From Blastocatellia bacterium (GTDB taxonomy: Bacteria; Acidobacteriota; Blastocatellia; Pyrinomonadales; Pyrinomonadaceae), in the NCBI GenBank assembly GCA_003488005.1, contig DNND01000114.1, forward strand, positions 815-29,366: a DNA stretch of 28,552 bases, read 5' to 3'. Under the pieces are notes generated by a model, which saw nothing but the letters and a program-made list of their open reading frames with translations, was not told the origin of the DNA and searched no databases. Positions 14,167 through 22,710 of the stretch are shown piece after piece. A program made the position numbers and the translations under genes. Position 1 is the stretch's first letter. Every line of letters begins with the position of its first letter.

Positions 14167-16737
14167 TTAACGTCGCTTCACTGCCTCGGGACGCGTTGTC
14201 AACAGAACCTCACGCCCCACGAGATAAAGCAACAGCATCAGGATTATGAACGGAATCATTGACAACAGGTCGGCGTTTGGACCGGCGAACAATGGATTAT
14301 GAAGCGTGGCCCAGTCCTCCACCGACTTGTTAAAGTTTGCCAGCGCCGGTCTTGGCACACCTTGAAGAATCGCGATTACGATCGCTGCCAACGCGCCGCC
14401 CGCGATGTACCCCGAGGCCATCAGCACGCCGGGACTCTTGTCCGTCTCGGCGACCAACTCGTCTTCCGTTAGTTGTTTACCGTGCAGTTTCTTGCGCAGG
14501 TATTTGTCGACCCCCCAGCGAATCATGCCGCCAATGAAAATCGGGCTCGACGATGACAGCGGCAGGTAAACCCCAACCGCGAAAGCTAACGAAGGGATGC
14601 CGCTCATCTCAAGCACGATGGCAATCATCACCCCCAACAGCACCAGGCCCCAGGGCAACTGGCGATTCAAAATTCCTTTGATGATGTAAGACATCAAAGT
14701 TGCCTTCGGAGCGTCGTACTTTGTTACTGCCGAACCGTCAGGCCTTACTTTGTGAATACCGTTGATGCCGGGATCGGAGAGGTAAACAGGAACGCCCTGA
14801 TCATTTACCAGGTAACGGCCTGCCGGTCCGCCGGTAGTGTCTGTCTTGTGATAAGGGTGATAAGTATTTGAATCAGAGTTCGCTTGCGGTCCCTTCAATT
14901 TTTCGGGTGCACCTGCTTGCGATGGATCGATTTTTAGCGTCGCCGGGAAGTTCTCTTCAACTTTGTAAACAACTTTACCTGAACCATCGACGAGATATTC
15001 GCCCGGATCGAGACCGGCTATTGCTGCGGCGCCGGATTCATTCTTCAACACTCGATAGTTGCCGGGCGCCGTTGGTTTGAGTTCATCGGTATAGGCCGGC
15101 AAGGAACTCGCTTTAGTTGGATCAATAACGACGTTGGCGGTCGCCGGTTCGAAACTCACGCGCGGCACATAAACGGTCGCCGAATCGTTGAGCAATAAAA
15201 GAATTGGACCAAGAATCAACGCGGAAGCAAATGCACCCACCAGAATGGCAATCTGCTGTAGCCGCGGAGTTGAGCCAACCAGAAATCCAGTCTTCAAATC
15301 CTGCGAAGTGGTGCCGCCGTTTGAAGAAGCGATGCAAACAATGCCGCCGATGGAAAGTGCAGTGATGTAGTAAGTTGGGCCAGTCCAGCCGATAACCAAA
15401 AATATCAAGCACGTCAACAGCAAAGTCGCTACAGTCATGCCCGAAATTGGATTCGATGACGACCCGATTTCTCCGGTCAAGCGAGACGAGACAGTGACGA
15501 AGAGGAAACCGAAAGCGATGATCAAAACGGCGCCCAGGAAGGCGACAAAAACATTCACCTGCAAACCGAGCTGCGGGAAAGCCATAATCATGCCGATCAA
15601 AGCGATGATGCCGCCGATAACGAACTTCATCGAAATATCCTGATCGGTGCGTGGCGCATTCGCAGTTGCGGCTTGACCGCCGCGAAGATCTGCCAGCCCG
15701 CCTTTCAGACCGTGCCAGATTGTCGGCAGCGAGCGAAACAGGCTGATGATGCCGCCGGCCGCGACTGCGCCTGCGCCAATGTAAAGCACGTACGCGCCGC
15801 GAATCTGACCGGGACTCATTTCACTAATCGGCACTGTTCCGGGAGGCAACACCGTAGTCATGCCTTCACCAAAAAACTTGATCGCCGGAATCAGGACCAG
15901 ATACGCCAACACGCCGCCGGCGCACATGATGGAAGCGATGCGTGGGCCAATGATGTAACCAACACCCAGCAGCGCCGGCGATATTTCGGCTGAAACTGAA
16001 CCCGCTTTGAACGGCGCGCCAAAAACTTTTTCCGGCACGTCTTTCCATCCCTTGAGTCCCGTCATCAGCACTTGATAAAGGAACCCAATTCCCAAGCCGC
16101 CGAAAATTGTCTTAGCTCCAGTTTGCGTTGACACTTCAACGCGCGCGTTTGGATCAGCACCCGCTGCCGCCGCCGCGCGTGATTCTTCGGAAGCGCCGGC
16201 TTTCAAAACTTCCGCGCAGGCCGTGCCTTCCGGATACTTCAAATAACCATGCTGGGCCACAATCAAAGCGCGTCGCAGAGGAATCATCATCAGGATGCCC
16301 AGCAATCCGCCGAGCATCGCCACCAGCATCACTCGTGTAAATTCGAGATCGAAGCCAAGAATCATGATGGCCGGCATGGTCACGCCGACGCCGAACGCGA
16401 TCGACTCGCCCGCTGACCCGGCCGTCTGCACAATATTGTTTTCGAGAATCGTCGCATCGCGCATACCAAATTTTGAAAGCATGCGAAAGATGGTGATAGA
16501 GATCACCGCAACCGGAATCGAAGCGCTAACAGTTAGTCCAACTTTGAGAACGAGGTAGAGCGAAGACGCGCCAAAGACCATGCCTAAAAGCGTGCCGATG
16601 ATCAGTGGCAGCGCCGTCAACTCGGGCAGGCGCACGTTGGCCGGAATGTATGGTCGGAAATTCTCCAGATAAGGATTATCGGGTTTGAAACCAATTCGAT
16701 CCGGGAACTCGTTCGCAGGAATGCGTTCAGAAGACAT
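14167..16737 (-). CDS. OPT-family oligopeptide transporter with a large soluble insert
   Basis: An 856-residue inner-membrane transporter of the OPT/YSL superfamily, which moves small peptides or metal chelates. Family hallmarks: the NPYLENFRPYIP N-terminus, the first membrane pair with SLYLVLKVGLTVSASIP, NNIVQTAGSAGESIA at 100-114, KYPEGTACAEVLKAG at 167-181, SSNPISGMT at 427-435, and ASSNGGTTSQDLKTG. It is longer than usual bacterial members because of a soluble block, about 519-678, between membrane segments. Inside it, G-x-Y-x-V units recur (PGNYRVL at 558, PGEYLVDGSG at 578, AGRYLVNDQG at 639). The start has GGAGGT eight bases upstream. A promoter candidate lies at 16798-16827. The substrate is unknown. 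Confidence 0.92.
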   Translation of the reverse strand: MSSERIPANEFPDRIGFKPDNPYLENFRPYIPANVRLPELTALPLIIGTLLGMVFGASSLYLVLKVGLTVSASIPVAVISITIFRMLSKFGMRDATILENNIVQTAGSAGESIAFGVGVTMPAIMILGFDLEFTRVMLVAMLGGLLGILMMIPLRRALIVAQHGYLKYPEGTACAEVLKAGASEESRAAAAAGADPNARVEVSTQTGAKTIFGGLGIGFLYQVLMTGLKGWKDVPEKVFGAPFKAGSVSAEISPALLGVGYIIGPRIASIMCAGGVLAYLVLIPAIKFFGEGMTTVLPPGTVPISEMSPGQIRGAYVLYIGAGAVAAGGIISLFRSLPTIWHGLKGGLADLRGGQAATANAPRTDQDISMKFVIGGIIALIGMIMAFPQLGLQVNVFVAFLGAVLIIAFGFLFVTVSSRLTGEIGSSSNPISGMTVATLLLTCLIFLVIGWTGPTYYITALSIGGIVCIASSNGGTTSQDLKTGFLVGSTPRLQQIAILVGAFASALILGPILLLLNDSATVYVPRVSFEPATANVVIDPTKASSLPAYTDELKPTAPGNYRVLKNESGAAAIAGLDPGEYLVDGSGKVVYKVEENFPATLKIDPSQAGAPEKLKGPQANSDSNTYHPYHKTDTTGGPAGRYLVNDQGVPVYLSDPGINGIHKVRPDGSAVTKYDAPKATLMSYIIKGILNRQLPWGLVLLGVMIAIVLEMSGIPSLAFAVGVYLPLSSSSPIFIGGMIRWGVDKYLRKKLHGKQLTEDELVAETDKSPGVLMASGYIAGGALAAIVIAILQGVPRPALANFNKSVEDWATLHNPLFAGPNADLLSMIPFIILMLLLYLVGREVLLTTRPEAVKRR

Positions 16738-16797
16738 CCGAAGTGACCTCCGATTCAGTTTGTAAAACGGGGAGTGCGTAGGGGTAGTTCGTGCGCT

Positions 16798-16827
16798 ACT
16801 TTACACGGGCCACCTGCGCTTGGGCAA
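16798..16827 (-). promoter_or_regulatory. Weak promoter candidate for the OPT gene
   Basis: On the minus strand there is a -35 TTGCCC (16827-16822), an 18-base spacer, and a -10 TAAAGT (16803-16798). Each box matches four of six. It could be chance. Confidence 0.25.
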
Positions 16828-16860
16828 GTTGATTCGCCACTGAATGAAAGCTGAACGCGA

Positions 16861-16985
16861 CTGCTGGGACCGCGGGCGTCTCGCCCGCAATGAGCGCGAC
16901 GCGCGAACGGCTGCACTGATATTGATCCTTTTTAAGAAAGCGTTTGGCGGAGCGTCTGCGGCCGAGACGCCCGCGCTCCCAGCAG
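16861..16985. repeat. REP-like palindrome pair (inverted, 69-bp spacer)
   Basis: A 28-base arm at 16861-16888 is repeated in inverse at 16958-16985, matching at 26 of 28 positions. Each arm begins with CTGCTGGGA and contains its own hairpin, in the left arm GCGGGCG-TCT-CGCCCGC. Related copies occur at 19429-19584 and at the right edge of the window. The pair lies in the gap between the divergent OPT and M14 genes, which otherwise holds only the promoter candidate. Confidence 0.85.
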
Positions 16986-17069
16986 CAACGCCCTTCATCC
17001 TTCAGCACATTTTCGATTACACTTCCTCCGTTGTTTCAGTCGAGCTAGAGACGCGATCAACCCGATTTC

Positions 17070-19415
17070 ATGCGAACAAAAATAGTTCTTCTCGTTCTAA
17101 CCACCGCCGTTCTCTTTCAACTCAATTCATTTTCACGTGCCCGCGCGTATTCCGTCGTCAACAATCAAAGTCCAACGCCAGTTCTTGGGCACATTCCCGT
17201 GCCCGAAGAAATACTCGGTTTTGTACCTGGCGACGATCGCAAGCTCGCAAGCTGGTCTCAGGTGGTTGGATATTTTGCAGCGCTTTCTAAGGGCAGCGAT
17301 CGCGTGAAGTTTGAAGAGCTGGGCAAGTCAACCATGGGCCAGCCTTTCGTGATGGCCACGATTAGCGCGCCGGAGAACCTGGCGCGGCTGGATGAATTCC
17401 AAAAGATTCAGGAATTGCTGGCTGATCCGCGCCAACTGGGACCAGTGGGAGCAGCGCGCGATCGCAAAGCTGCTGAACTGATTTCGCGTGGTAAGACGAT
17501 CGTGCTCATAACCTGCGGCATCCATTCGACCGAGGTGGGTTCATATCTCTCGAGCGTGCTCATCGCCCACCGGCTGGCCTCATCTAACGAGCCCGACATT
17601 CAAGCTATTCTGAAGAACTCGATTATTTTGTTGGTGCCCTCGCTGAATCCCGACGGCGTCGATATCGTTAAGAACTGGTACGACAAAACATTAGGCACGC
17701 CGTTCGAAGGCACAAGCCCGCCCGAGCTCTATCACAAGTACACCGGCCATGATGACAACCGCGATTGGTATGCCTTTACCCAGGTCGAGACACAGATCGC
17801 TGTTGAAAAAATTCATAACGCCTGGCACCCGCAGATAGTCCACGACATACATCAACAAGGTGAGTACGGCTCGCGAATGTTTCTGCCACCTTACATGCCG
17901 CCAGTCGAGCCGAATGTGCCGAAACAAATAGTGGCGGGATATACAGAACTCGGAAACTACCTGGCGCGCGAGATGCGCGCCGCCGATTTCAAAGGAATCA
18001 CCACCAATTCGACTTTTGACGCCTGGTCACCGTCGCGTGCTTATTCGCATTACCACGGCGGTGTGCGCATCCTTTCTGAAACCGCATCCTGCAAAATTGC
18101 CACGCCGATCTCGGTGAAATTTGAACAACTGAAAAAGGCCGAAGGCTACGATCCAAAAAAAGAGTCGGCCACCTTTGGTCCACTCTGGCGCGGCGGCGAG
18201 TGGCATTTGCGCGACATCGCAAATTACATGACGACGGCGGCATTTCTACTGTTGGACCACGCTGCGGCTAATCGTGAAGAGTGGCTGCGCCGATTCTATG
18301 AGACCGGAAGAGCCGCCGTGGCTCCCAGGAAAAAAGGCGAACTGTTTGCTTTCATCATTCCCGAAGCGCGCCATCAATCCGATCTTATCCAGGCATTGGA
18401 TCGCGCCGGCGTCGATGTTGATTTTCCTTTGCCGTTTATGGCAGCAGGGACTAAGTACGCGCAAGGCGCCGCTGTCATTCGCATGGACCAACCCTATGGA
18501 TCGTTTGCAAAAGCGCTGCTTGAGAACCAGCACTATCCTGACTTGCGCGATGGCGCGGGCCATCCAATTTCACCTTATGACGTAACGGCGCATACGTTGT
18601 CGCTCTTGATGGGAGTGAAGGTGCGTGAGATTCGGCAACCCTTCCGTTACCGCTTGCCGAAAGAGGGAGGGATGAACAGTTGCACCGGGTTCGGCGAGGT
18701 CGATGAAAAGCTCGGACTATACAAATCGCACGTAGCGGCCATCGATGAAGGTTGGACCCGTTGGATCCTGGATCAGCAACATTACAAATACTCGTCGCCT
18801 GAAGACGCAGAGATTCGAGCAGGCGGCTTGAAGGCCAAATACAATTCAATCGTCATCGCCGATCAGAAACCGGAAACAATTCTCAATGGCTACACACTCG
18901 GGACGATGCCGCGGGAATATACTGGCGGGCTTGGACAGGACGGCGTGAAAGCGTTGCGCGAGTTTGTCGAGCAGGGCGGCACGTTGGTTTGTTTTAACCG
19001 CGCCTCGGCTTTTGCGATTGAGCAATTCAAACTTCCGCTGCGCGATGTAACGGACGCTTGGTCGGAAAAGGAGTTTTTTGTGCCGGGCTCGATCTTGCAG
19101 ATCGAGTTGGATACTTCGAATCCCATTGCTGCAGGCATGCCGAAAGAATCGATTGCCTGGGTTGAGGACTCGCCGGTGTTTGAAGTTATGCCCGCGAGCA
19201 CAAGCGTGCGCATCATCGCTCGCTACCCAACTAACAAAAATCCTTTGCTGTCCGGTTGGCTATTAGGCGGCGATCGAATTAAGGGAAAGGCCGCGCTGGT
19301 TGAAGTAACATTGGGCAAAGGCCGTATTATTCTTTTCGGCTTCCGACCACAATACCGCGGCCAGTCGCTGGCAACTTATCCGCTTTTCTTCAACGCGATT
19401 AGGGAGAATCGATAA
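17070..19415 (+). CDS. Secreted M14-family zinc carboxypeptidase-like protein
   Basis: A 781-residue exported protein with a signal peptide (hydrophobic 5-18, likely cleavage after SRARA near 26). The M14 catalytic domain covers about 55-420. Zinc ligands are H152 and E155 in CGIHSTEVG and H261 in VHDIHQQGEYG. The substrate-side motifs SLNPDGVDIV and GHDDNRDWYAFTQVE are present, and E337 in GGVRILSETAS is the likely general base. The C-terminal third (about 560-781) looks like a glutamine-amidotransferase-like Rossmann domain (VKALREFVEQGGTLVCFNRAS; KGRIILFGFRPQYRG), a fusion common in exported M14 proteins of soil bacteria. A role in extracellular peptide turnover is likely; the exact specificity is unknown. 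No strong ribosome-binding sequence precedes the ATG. Confidence 0.9.
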   Translation: MRTKIVLLVLTTAVLFQLNSFSRARAYSVVNNQSPTPVLGHIPVPEEILGFVPGDDRKLASWSQVVGYFAALSKGSDRVKFEELGKSTMGQPFVMATISAPENLARLDEFQKIQELLADPRQLGPVGAARDRKAAELISRGKTIVLITCGIHSTEVGSYLSSVLIAHRLASSNEPDIQAILKNSIILLVPSLNPDGVDIVKNWYDKTLGTPFEGTSPPELYHKYTGHDDNRDWYAFTQVETQIAVEKIHNAWHPQIVHDIHQQGEYGSRMFLPPYMPPVEPNVPKQIVAGYTELGNYLAREMRAADFKGITTNSTFDAWSPSRAYSHYHGGVRILSETASCKIATPISVKFEQLKKAEGYDPKKESATFGPLWRGGEWHLRDIANYMTTAAFLLLDHAAANREEWLRRFYETGRAAVAPRKKGELFAFIIPEARHQSDLIQALDRAGVDVDFPLPFMAAGTKYAQGAAVIRMDQPYGSFAKALLENQHYPDLRDGAGHPISPYDVTAHTLSLLMGVKVREIRQPFRYRLPKEGGMNSCTGFGEVDEKLGLYKSHVAAIDEGWTRWILDQQHYKYSSPEDAEIRAGGLKAKYNSIVIADQKPETILNGYTLGTMPREYTGGLGQDGVKALREFVEQGGTLVCFNRASAFAIEQFKLPLRDVTDAWSEKEFFVPGSILQIELDTSNPIAAGMPKESIAWVEDSPVFEVMPASTSVRIIARYPTNKNPLLSGWLLGGDRIKGKAALVEVTLGKGRIILFGFRPQYRGQSLATYPLFFNAIRENR

Positions 19416-19428
19416 AGGAGGGTCGCCC

Positions 19429-19584
19429 TTACTGGGACCGCGGGCGTCCCGCCCGCATGCGTGCGCAAGACTCTCCTTTTCTAAAACAGGTCGTTCGCGC
19501 TCCGCGCTCATTGCGGGCGGGACGCCCGCGATCCCAGTAAGCGAGCGGGAGCCCGCGATCCAGGCGGGCGGGACGCCCGCGATC
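19429..19584. repeat. REP-like palindrome cluster (inverted pair plus two tandem copies)
   Basis: A 28-base arm at 19429-19456 and its inverse at 19513-19540 match at 27 of 28 positions. A diverged copy at 19541-19563 and a further partial copy at 19564-19584 follow, both in the orientation of the right arm. Each contains GCGGGCG-TCC-CGCCCGC or its complement, a 7-bp hairpin. It fills most of the 256-base gap between the M14 gene and the next gene. Translation of this repeat gives AGVPPA-like peptides, so frames across it are artefacts. Confidence 0.88.
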
Positions 19585-19671
19585 GCGGTTAATGAAACCT
19601 CCATGTTCCTTACAGCGTATTATTAGTTAGACGACAACAGCTTTCTGGCTTTTCAAGAGCACGCTGCTGTC

Positions 19672-20370
19672 GTGGCCAAAATGGTCACCTTTCTCATTAC
19701 TTCCTTTTTCATCCTGGCTGTTGCAGCTATTGCCGTTTATTTCTGGCAGAAGCCTGCTGCTCCGACTGCAGTAGACGTCTTACCGCCGCCGCCGGGTCGC
19801 GGACTGTTTAGCGACGGAACAACTGAGGGCCGGGCGCTGGCTCTCGCCGACGCAAAAGAGCAAGCCGATGCCGCCGCCGCTCGACAGCGCGCCGAACTAC
19901 TCGAGCGCGCGGGCAATGGCGACAAATCGACATTGCTGGACGCTCTCAATCTCGGAGACAAGCAGCTCTACGAAGAGGCATTGAACCTGCTCGTTGCGGG
20001 CGCTGATTCCGATCCCGGATTACTGTCGTTGGTTTCTTTTGTTACACGTCACGAATTACGCGTGAATCAGAATCTGGCTGCCAGCCTGATTGCGTCCTAC
20101 GCGCGCGCTCCCGACCGCAACGCAACTGCTAAGACGCTGCACATCGCTGCGCTTTCCGACGATGCTGTGGTTTATCAGAGTGCGGTGGAAGTAGCGTTGC
20201 AATTTTGGCGCGCCGGGCGGCTCGTAGATGTTTCCGCTCTCGAGTTGCGCTCTATACTCGATGGTGAATTCTGGATACTATCTTCGGCAACCAAAAGCTC
20301 AGGCGCAGGCTTTCTTTTGAAACGGACCCTCGCAAATGCGCGCCGCGAATTGGAAGCGGCTTCCGAATGA
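19672..20370 (+). CDS. Hypothetical membrane-anchored helical protein upstream of the SPFH gene
   Basis: A 232-residue protein if the GTG at 19672 is used, or 229 residues from the ATG at 19681; neither has a clear ribosome-binding sequence. A single N-terminal membrane segment (about 5-24) is followed by a Pro-rich link and a charged Ala-rich helix (about 55-80). The rest is all-helical and loosely repeat-like (DALNLGDKQLYEEALNLLVAG; SAVEVALQFWRAGRLVDVSAL). I do not recognise a family. It lies 37 bases before the SPFH gene on the same strand, so it is likely co-transcribed and may be a membrane partner of that protein. Confidence 0.7.
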   Translation: MAKMVTFLITSFFILAVAAIAVYFWQKPAAPTAVDVLPPPPGRGLFSDGTTEGRALALADAKEQADAAAARQRAELLERAGNGDKSTLLDALNLGDKQLYEEALNLLVAGADSDPGLLSLVSFVTRHELRVNQNLAASLIASYARAPDRNATAKTLHIAALSDDAVVYQSAVEVALQFWRAGRLVDVSALELRSILDGEFWILSSATKSSGAGFLLKRTLANARRELEAASE

Positions 20371-20407
20371 TTAGTTCAAATCCCCTTAATTGAAAGAGGC
20401 AAGACTT

Positions 20408-22609
20408 ATGGAAAACCTTGACATTGTTGCACTGCTGCCAATCCTGCTGATAGCGCTGGCTGTCCTCATTGTGCTGTTCATCATCCTCAAACGTATTGCC
20501 GTCAACGTCGATGCGCGTCAGATTGCGATCAAGGAGCGCCGCTACTTCGGCGCCAAGATGCCGCCGGGCCGTGTGGTCGCTACTGAAGGCGAAGTAGGTA
20601 TTCAGGCCGACGTGCTGAAACCAGGACTGCACCTGATCAAGTATCCGTTTGAGCGAGTAGTCCGAAAGGTGCCGCTGATCGAGATTGGCGCCGACGAAAT
20701 GGGCATTGTTGAAGCGGTTGACGGCGAGCCGATGTTGCCGGGCAGAATCTTTGCTCCCGACCGGGCGCAAAACGCTCATAACAACTTTCAGGATCCGATC
20801 GCTTTCATCAAACAGGGCGGCGTCAAAGGAATCCAGCTGCGGACCTTGCCGCCTGGGTTGTGGCCTATCCATCCGTATCTGTTCCGCGTATCAGTCGCGA
20901 AGACGACCGTGATTCCGCAGGGTAAGGTCGGCATCATCATCGCCGCGGACGGCGCGCCACTCGATCCGGGCCGCCTGCTCGGCAAGGCAATTGACGGCCA
21001 TCTCAGTTTTCAAAACGCCGAGCTGTTTGTTGGTTCAGGTGGTCAGCGTGGTCCGCAAGTCGACATCCTGACACCCGGTACTTACCGCATCCTAACGCAG
21101 TCAAGTCCGCTCGAGGGTGACCCCCAGGACGTCAAACCAGGCTTGTTCACGATCAGGCTTTACGATGCGACGATGATTAATGAAAACCAGATTGGTCTGG
21201 TGGAAGCACTGGATGGCGCGGCGTTGAATCCCGGCGATTACGTCGCCGAATCAATTCCCGGGCACGACAACTTTCAGGACGGTCACGAGTTTATCGAAAG
21301 CCGCGGTCAGCGTGGTCCACAAAAAGATATTCTGCTGCCCGGAACTTATTACATTAACCCGCAGCTCTTCAAGGTCATCCCGGAAAGCGCGAAGGAAGTG
21401 AAACCGGGCGAGGTCGCAGTCATTGTTTCCAACACCGGCAAGGACCCTTCAGATGAGATTCGCCGGCAGATGGCTGCGAAGGTGCGCGCGCGTATGGAGC
21501 GCGAAGAAAAAGAGCAGGCTGAACAATCAGCAGCCGTGCTCGACAAGATTGACGACGGCCGCACCGCGGCCGAGATCAAGGTTGAACTGATGACCGGCGA
21601 CCCGGCGGACCGTCGTCTCGACGAAGGTGCACACGAGGCTTACGTGGTCCCCGAAGGATATCGCGGCATACAGGAAACAGTGGTTGGGCCAGGGCGCTAC
21701 TACGTCAACACGCTGGCGATTACGCCGATCATCATTCCCACGACCAACCAGACAGTTGAATGGACTTCAGGCGAGGTAGTTAACACCTTCAATCCGTTTG
21801 AAGTAATTTCGAAAGACGGCTTCACGATGCAGTTGGAAGTGCGCGTGGTCTTTCGCGTAAAGCCCGAAGATGCGCCTTTCATGGTGGCGAAGATTGGCGG
21901 CATCGAGCGTTTGATCCAAAACGTGATGCACCCGCTGATCGATTCCATCTTTCGCAACCAGGCATCTGAATCTTCGGCCATGGCTTACCTGCAAAATCGC
22001 CACGAGGAACAGGAACGCGCCGAGGCCCGGGTGCGCGCTCATCTTCTGAAATATCACGTAGACGTAGTTAACGTGCTCATCTGCCACATTCATCTGCCGG
22101 AAGAGTTGATGAAGACGCAGACGGAAAAGATTCTCGCCGAGCAGCGCCAAAATATGTACAACGCGCAACGCGAGGCTGAGGACAAGCGCATTCAATTGGA
22201 ACGGACCAAGTCGCAGGCCGACAACCAGAAGGACTTGATGGGTGCGACGGTCGGCGTCGAAATCGCCGGCAAGCGCGCCGAGCAACGCAAAGCGGAGGGT
22301 GAAGGCGAGGCCCACTACATTCTGCAAACCGGCAAGGCTGAAGCCGAGAAGGTACGTCTGATGGGCGAGGCGCAGGGCGTCGCCTATCGCGAACAGGTCA
22401 ACGCGCTCGGCGCACAGGGCGTGGCGTTGGTTGAGGTGCTGAAGGTCATCGGCGAGAAAGGTGTGCGCATCACGCCCGACATCATGGCGTCAGGTGGTGG
22501 AGGCGCCGGCGGTGACGGCGGTGGCGGTATCGGTACGCTGCTGTTGCTCAATCTGTTTCGTAACCAGATGAATCTCCCGGCCGCGAACGGCGAGAAGCCG
22601 AAAGGATAG
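20408..22609 (+). CDS. SPFH/Band 7 (flotillin-like) protein with triple N-terminal repeats
   Basis: A 733-residue protein beginning at the ATG at 20408 (AGAGG nine bases upstream); a TTG 18 bases earlier is less likely. A membrane segment occupies about 8-29. Three homologous repeats follow, about 95-160, 170-230 and 257-323. They share the frame VGI-x-A-x-DG-x2-L-x-PG, then FQ, an RGPQ-type turn, DIL-x-PGTY and INPxLF. Next come an SPFH domain (about 410-570), a long charged coiled coil (about 570-660) and a Gly-rich segment with LLLLNLF near the end. SPFH proteins form large membrane-bound rings or scaffolds that organise membrane domains and proteases. The repeat block may be an extra adaptor. 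A long terminator-like palindrome follows. Confidence 0.9.
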   Translation: MENLDIVALLPILLIALAVLIVLFIILKRIAVNVDARQIAIKERRYFGAKMPPGRVVATEGEVGIQADVLKPGLHLIKYPFERVVRKVPLIEIGADEMGIVEAVDGEPMLPGRIFAPDRAQNAHNNFQDPIAFIKQGGVKGIQLRTLPPGLWPIHPYLFRVSVAKTTVIPQGKVGIIIAADGAPLDPGRLLGKAIDGHLSFQNAELFVGSGGQRGPQVDILTPGTYRILTQSSPLEGDPQDVKPGLFTIRLYDATMINENQIGLVEALDGAALNPGDYVAESIPGHDNFQDGHEFIESRGQRGPQKDILLPGTYYINPQLFKVIPESAKEVKPGEVAVIVSNTGKDPSDEIRRQMAAKVRARMEREEKEQAEQSAAVLDKIDDGRTAAEIKVELMTGDPADRRLDEGAHEAYVVPEGYRGIQETVVGPGRYYVNTLAITPIIIPTTNQTVEWTSGEVVNTFNPFEVISKDGFTMQLEVRVVFRVKPEDAPFMVAKIGGIERLIQNVMHPLIDSIFRNQASESSAMAYLQNRHEEQERAEARVRAHLLKYHVDVVNVLICHIHLPEELMKTQTEKILAEQRQNMYNAQREAEDKRIQLERTKSQADNQKDLMGATVGVEIAGKRAEQRKAEGEGEAHYILQTGKAEAEKVRLMGEAQGVAYREQVNALGAQGVALVEVLKVIGEKGVRITPDIMASGGGGAGGDGGGGIGTLLLLNLFRNQMNLPAANGEKPKG

Positions 22610-22620
22610 ATAATTAGTTA

Positions 22621-22702
22621 GCCGCAGATTTACGCGGAAAAACGCGGATTAGTTTTCACCTATTGAATTTCTGATCCGCGTTTTTCTGCGTAAATCTGCG
22701 GC
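22621..22702. terminator. Long palindrome between convergent genes, probable bidirectional terminator
   Basis: A 32-base arm (22621-22652) pairs with 22671-22702 at 30 of 32 positions around an 18-base loop. The arms carry repeated CTGCGTAAAT/CCGCG-like words, and an internal T5 run lies in the right arm. It sits between the SPFH and ABC1 kinase stop codons. The sequence looks like a dispersed repeat that has been placed between genes. Confidence 0.7.
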
Positions 22703-22710
22703 TTATTATT

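Noticed and set aside
19263..19604. 113-codon minus-strand frame covering the REP cluster and the M14 gene end
   Set aside because: Its sequence is translated palindrome (AGVPPA-type motifs) plus antisense of the M14 coding end.
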